Source of the DNA: Sphingopyxis sp.
Lineage (GTDB): Bacteria; Pseudomonadota; Alphaproteobacteria; Sphingomonadales; Sphingomonadaceae
Assembly (NCBI RefSeq): GCF_016704835.1
Contig: NZ_JADIZJ010000001.1
Location: 1,411,001 to 1,475,000 of the forward strand
Direction: 5' to 3'
DNA length: 64,000 bases
The position numbers were made by a program, and so were the translations under genes. The notes under the pieces were generated by a model, which saw only the letters and a list, made by a program, of their open reading frames with translations, did no database searches and had not been told where the DNA came from. Below are positions 60,725-64,000 of the stretch, in pieces; position 1 is the stretch's first letter, and every line of letters begins with the position of its first letter.

Positions 60725-61689
60725 TTCCGCCCGCCCATGCTCCGGCGTTCCTTGCCGCGCATGGCTGGGGCGATGCCCAGATTTTGCCGCTCGCCGGCGA
60801 TGCGTCGTTCCGGCGCTATTTCCGCGTCGTCGATGGCGCGCGGCAGGCGGTGCTGATGGACGCGCCGCCGCCGCACGAGGACCCGCGGCCGTTCATCGCA
60901 GTGGCCGAATATCTGTGCGAACAGGGGCTGACCGCGCCGACGATTTTTGCGCGCGATCTGGTGCAGGGCCTGCTGCTGATCGAGGATTTCGGCGATGTAC
61001 GGCTGCGCGAGACGGTCGACGACGCGCTGCACCGCGAGGTCGATCTTTACGCCGGTGTCACCGACCTGCTCGTCCACCTTCATACGCGGCCGCCGATGCC
61101 CGCGCTGCCGGCGCTGGGGCTGGAGCAGTGGCTCGACGAGGTGATGCTGTTCAGCGACTGGTATTGCCCAACGCTGGGGATCGGCGTCGACCGGGAGGCC
61201 TTTCGCGGCGCGTGGGAAGCGGTGCTGACCCCGGTGGAGCATGACGGCTTGCCGCGCGTCACCGTGCTGCGAGATTTTCATGCCGAGAATATCATGCTGG
61301 TCGCGGACAAGGCGGGCGTCGCCCATTATGGCCTGCTCGATTTTCAGGACGCGCTGATCGGTCATCCCGCTTATGATCTCGCTTCGGTGCTCGAGGATGC
61401 GCGGCGCGACGTCACGCCGGCGGTCGAGGCGGCGATGCTGGCGCGTTACCAAGGCGCGACCGGGCAGGATATCGAGAGTGCCTATTGGGCGCTCGCGGCG
61501 CAGCGCAACACGCGCATCCTGGGGGTGTTCGTGCGGCTGTGGAAACGCGACGGCAAGCCGGGCTATCGTCAGTTCCAGCCGCGGATGTGGGGGCTGCTCG
61601 AACGCGATCTCGCGCATCCGGGACTGGCGCCGGTGCGGGCCTGGTTCGACGAAAATATCCCCGCCGACAAACGCGCGGCGGCGTGGTGA
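60721..61689 (+). CDS. amgK: AmgK-like N-acetylmuramate/N-acetylglucosamine kinase
   Basis: 322 residues from the ATG at 60721 (ATGA overlap with tsaE); the ATG at 60709 is an alternative. Aminoglycoside-phosphotransferase fold: LAGDASFRRYFRV, LLIEDFGDVRL, catalytic loop LRDFHAENIML and LLDFQDALIGHPAYDLAS for metal binding. With MurU next door this fits the AmgK-MurU peptidoglycan recycling route, which makes UDP-MurNAc without MurA and gives fosfomycin tolerance in Pseudomonas putida. Stop overlaps the murU ATG by one base. Confidence 0.9.
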   Translation: MIPPAHAPAFLAAHGWGDAQILPLAGDASFRRYFRVVDGARQAVLMDAPPPHEDPRPFIAVAEYLCEQGLTAPTIFARDLVQGLLLIEDFGDVRLRETVDDALHREVDLYAGVTDLLVHLHTRPPMPALPALGLEQWLDEVMLFSDWYCPTLGIGVDREAFRGAWEAVLTPVEHDGLPRVTVLRDFHAENIMLVADKAGVAHYGLLDFQDALIGHPAYDLASVLEDARRDVTPAVEAAMLARYQGATGQDIESAYWALAAQRNTRILGVFVRLWKRDGKPGYRQFQPRMWGLLERDLAHPGLAPVRAWFDENIPADKRAAAW

Positions 61690-62408
61690 TGGACGCCAAG
61701 ATCGACAGCGCGATGGTGATGGCGGCGGGGCTGGGCAAGCGCATGCGCCCGCTTACGGCTTCCCGGCCCAAACCGCTGGTGCGCGTCGCCGGCAAGGCGC
61801 TGATCGACCATAGTCTCGACCGCATCGAGGCGGCGGGGATCGGACATGTCGTCGTCAACGTCCATTATCTCGCCGACGCGCTCGAAGCGCATCTGGCGGC
61901 GCAGAAACGCAGCTTCACAATCACGATTTCGGACGAGCGCGACCTGTTGCTCGAAACCGGCGGCGGCATGGTCAAGGCGCTGCCGCAGCTCAGCGGCGAC
62001 CCGATCCTGATCGTCAACAGCGACAATATCTGGACCGACGGGCCGCAGGACAGCATCCGCCACCTCGCGCGGCACTGGGACGGGGCGCGGATGGACGCAT
62101 TGCTGCTGCTGATCCGGCAGGCGAGCGCGACCGGCCATGGCGGCCGCGGCGATTTTCATATGGACCCTTCGGGATTATTGTCGCGGCGCAAGCCGGGACG
62201 CATCGCGCCGTTCGTTTATACCGGCGTCCAGCTGATATCGCCGCGTCTGCTTGCGGATGCGCCCGCGGGGCCGTTTTCGACCAACATCCTGTGGGACCGC
62301 GCGATCGCGGCCGGGCGGCTGTTTGGCCTGTCGCATATGGGGCAATGGTTCGACGTCGGATCGCCCGCGAGTATTGCGCCGACCGAAGCGGCGCTGGGTG
62401 AGGTTTAA
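61689..62408 (+). CDS. murU: MurU-like MurNAc-1-phosphate uridylyltransferase
   Basis: 239 residues. The nucleotidyltransferase signature is MVMAAGLGKRMRPLTASRPK (from about residue 9), followed by ETGGGMVKALP, LIVNSDNIWTDG and WFDVGSP. It forms UDP-MurNAc from MurNAc-1-phosphate made by AmgK. Coupled to amgK by a one-base overlap (TGATG). A perfect 31-bp hairpin follows its stop. Confidence 0.92.
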   Translation: MDAKIDSAMVMAAGLGKRMRPLTASRPKPLVRVAGKALIDHSLDRIEAAGIGHVVVNVHYLADALEAHLAAQKRSFTITISDERDLLLETGGGMVKALPQLSGDPILIVNSDNIWTDGPQDSIRHLARHWDGARMDALLLLIRQASATGHGGRGDFHMDPSGLLSRRKPGRIAPFVYTGVQLISPRLLADAPAGPFSTNILWDRAIAAGRLFGLSHMGQWFDVGSPASIAPTEAALGEV

Positions 62409-62419
62409 ACCCGCATCTC

Positions 62420-62493
62420 GTCATTGCGAGTGTAGCGAAGCAATCCAGAGTTGCGTAAACCGCTCTGGATTGCTTCGCTACACTCGCAATGAC
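62420..62493. repeat. Perfect 31-bp inverted repeat between murU and addB
   Basis: GTCATTGCGAGTGTAGCGAA... (62420-62450) and its exact reverse complement (62463-62493) are separated by 12 bases. It resembles the widespread alphaproteobacterial repeat containing GAAGCAATCCAGA. There is no T-run, so it is a repeat element more than a simple terminator, though its RNA would fold very stably. Confidence 0.85.
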
Positions 62494-62507
62494 CAGTTGT
62501 GAACCCG

Positions 62508-64000
62508 ATGGCTGACGCGAAGCCCACCGTCTTCTCCATCCCCGTCCAGCGGGCATTCGCCGACGCGCTCGCCGCCGGCCTGATCAACCGCTTTTCCGAT
62601 GGCGCCCTCGGGCTAGCCGAGGGGCTGATCCTGCTCCCCAGCAACCGCGCGCGCGGCGCGGTGCAGGCGGCGTTTGTGCGCGCCAGCGGGGCGGGGTTGC
62701 TGATGCCGCGGCTGGTAGTGATCGGCGATGCGGACCTCGATGAAAGCGTTGCGCTCGCACTCGATGCGATCGACGCGGCCGAACCGATCCCGCCCGCGAT
62801 CGATGCGCTGCGGCGGCGGTTGATGCTCGCGGCGCTGATCGAGCGGTACAATCCGGCGGGCGAAGAAGCGATCACCGGCGCCGCGGCGTTCCAGCTGGCT
62901 GAGGGTCTGGGGCGGGTGATCGACCAACTTCATTATGAAGAGGTTGCCCCGGCGCGGCTCGGCGATATCGAAGCCGCGCTCGGCGATCTTGCCGGTCATT
63001 GGCAGGCGTCGTGGCAGCGACTGCGGCTGCTGATCGACCATTGGCCCGCGATGCTCGCCGCGACGGGGCATATCGACCGTGCCGACCGTCGCAACCGTCT
63101 GCTTGCGCGGGTCAGCGATGGATGGCGCACCGCGCCGCCGGGGCGCTTTGTCGTCGCGGCAGGGGTGACCACCGCGGCGCCCGCGATCGCGCGGCTGCTG
63201 CGCATGGTGGCCGACCTGCCGCAGGGGATGGTGGTGCTGCCCGGGCTCGACCTGGGCATGGCCGCGGCGGAATGGGAGGCGCTGGGACCGGTCAAACCCG
63301 ACCCCGACCAGCCGGGTGAGCGCCCGCTCGAAACGCATCCGCAATATCATCTGAAACTGCTGCTCGGGCGGATGGGCATCGCGCGTGAAGAGGTCGGCGA
63401 ATGGGCGGCGGCGTCGCCGTTCGACGGCCCCGATGCGCGGGCGCCCTTTCTGTCGCTGTTGTTTGCCCCCGCCGCCTATACCGCGCGCTGGCAGGCGGCA
63501 GACGATGTCGCGCCGAGCCTGACCGGAGTGAGCGCCGCGGTGTTCGCCGATGACGGGCAGGAAGCGCAAGGCATCGCGCTGATGATGCGGCGCACATTGG
63601 AAGAGCCGGGGCGCACCGCCGCCCTGGTGACCCCCGATCGCCTGCTTGCCGAGCGCGTCGCCGCCGCGCTCGCGCGCTGGGACATCGCGGTCGACGACAG
63701 CGCCGGGCAGCCGCTGGGGCAGACGCCGCCCGGCGCGCTGCTGTTGCTGCTCGCCGAATTTGCCGCAGCCTTCGATCCCGTGCGGCTGATCGCGTTGCTG
63801 GGGCATCCGCTGGTGCGGGCAGGCGAGGGACGGCTCGACTGGCTTGATCAGGTGCGGCGGCTCGACCTGGTGCTGCGCGGGCCGGGGATGGTGCCGGGCT
63901 GGACCGGAGTGACGGCGCGGATTAGAGAAATTGCGGCCGACGGCGATCGGCGCGGGCATGGCGCAGCGGTGGCGATTGACGATTGGTGGGCCGATGTCGC
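62508..64000 (+). CDS. addB: Double-strand break repair protein AddB (N-terminal part, runs off window)
   Basis: At least 497 residues, open to the window end. From the ATG at 62508 the protein begins ADAKPTVFSIPVQRAFADAL, then LILLPSNRARGAVQAAF, LGRVIDQLHYEEV and the helicase-like VAAGVTTAAPAIARLLRMV and EAQGIALMMRRTLEEPGRTA segments typical of alphaproteobacterial AddB. With AddA (expected downstream) it processes DNA ends for recombination. The C-terminal nuclease domain and its iron-sulfur cysteines are outside the window. The gene follows murU after a hairpin repeat. Confidence 0.93.
   Translation, partial: MADAKPTVFSIPVQRAFADALAAGLINRFSDGALGLAEGLILLPSNRARGAVQAAFVRASGAGLLMPRLVVIGDADLDESVALALDAIDAAEPIPPAIDALRRRLMLAALIERYNPAGEEAITGAAAFQLAEGLGRVIDQLHYEEVAPARLGDIEAALGDLAGHWQASWQRLRLLIDHWPAMLAATGHIDRADRRNRLLARVSDGWRTAPPGRFVVAAGVTTAAPAIARLLRMVADLPQGMVVLPGLDLGMAAAEWEALGPVKPDPDQPGERPLETHPQYHLKLLLGRMGIAREEVGEWAAASPFDGPDARAPFLSLLFAPAAYTARWQAADDVAPSLTGVSAAVFADDGQEAQGIALMMRRTLEEPGRTAALVTPDRLLAERVAAALARWDIAVDDSAGQPLGQTPPGALLLLLAEFAAAFDPVRLIALLGHPLVRAGEGRLDWLDQVRRLDLVLRGPGMVPGWTGVTARIREIAADGDRRGHGAAVAIDDWWADV

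Overview
The window is high-GC chromosomal DNA from an alphaproteobacterium, most likely a sphingomonad close to Sphingopyxis or Sphingomonas. The basis is the family-level look of the proteins (two TonB-dependent receptors, a DivL-type tyrosine pseudokinase, a SUV3-type helicase coupled to an S4 protein), the very long Ala/Glu-rich tail on ribosomal protein S16, and several families of palindromic intergenic repeats of the kind common in sphingomonads. Almost all of it is densely packed housekeeping DNA with many 1-4 nt start/stop overlaps. No tRNA, rRNA, CRISPR array or complete insertion sequence was found.

Layout. 1-0.9 kb: three small PspB-like coiled-coil membrane proteins in tandem plus the tail of a fourth. 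1.1-7.3 kb: sufE, a TonB-dependent receptor, clpX, clpP and ferredoxin fdxA. 7.4-16.9 kb: an hslR-like S4 protein coupled to a SUV3-like helicase, an M23 endopeptidase, hemB, a membrane protein fused to a spermidine-synthase-like domain, a gamma carbonic anhydrase and a PuuD-like membrane protein. 17-20.7 kb: the minus-strand operon dapF-mtaB-ftsY-yciB, in which mtaB carries an in-frame palindromic repeat. 20.9-22.5 kb: a GGDEF-EAL protein. 22.7-31.6 kb: ffh-rpsP-rimM, then about 5 kb of accessory genes (serine hydrolase, diguanylate cyclase, small protein, LysR regulator, VapBC toxin-antitoxin), then trmD-rplS. The usual rpsP-rimM-trmD-rplS order is therefore split, and vapC overlaps trmD by four bases. 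31.7-35.1 kb: asd, an exported protein, a DDAH-like hydrolase, a DUF2238 membrane protein and a lipoprotein.

35.3-38.6 kb: a MarR-controlled EmrAB-like efflux operon with a clear operator palindrome. 38.8-40.9 kb: a CYTH-CHAD protein and an IS110 transposase remnant. 41-50.4 kb: DsbA-like isomerase, alpha/beta hydrolase, exported M2 peptidase, arylamine N-acetyltransferase, a divergent ArsR/SRPBCC pair, SDR, AMP nucleosidase, peroxiredoxin, YqgE and a TPR protein. 50.8-52.2 kb: ahcY with a strong terminator. 52.3-57.6 kb: a block of two sulfotransferase genes (one with TPR repeats) and a TonB-dependent receptor, in which every gene is split by several frameshifts although nothing else in the window is. 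57.9-64 kb: divL-tsaE-amgK-murU-addB, joining cell-cycle signalling, tRNA t6A synthesis, cell-wall recycling and recombination; addB runs off the window.

Most worth a second look: the receptor/sulfotransferase cluster and its concentrated frameshifts, the accessory insertion inside the rimM/trmD operon, the repeat translated inside MtaB, and a family of intergenic hairpin repeats whose stems differ between copies but stay base-paired.
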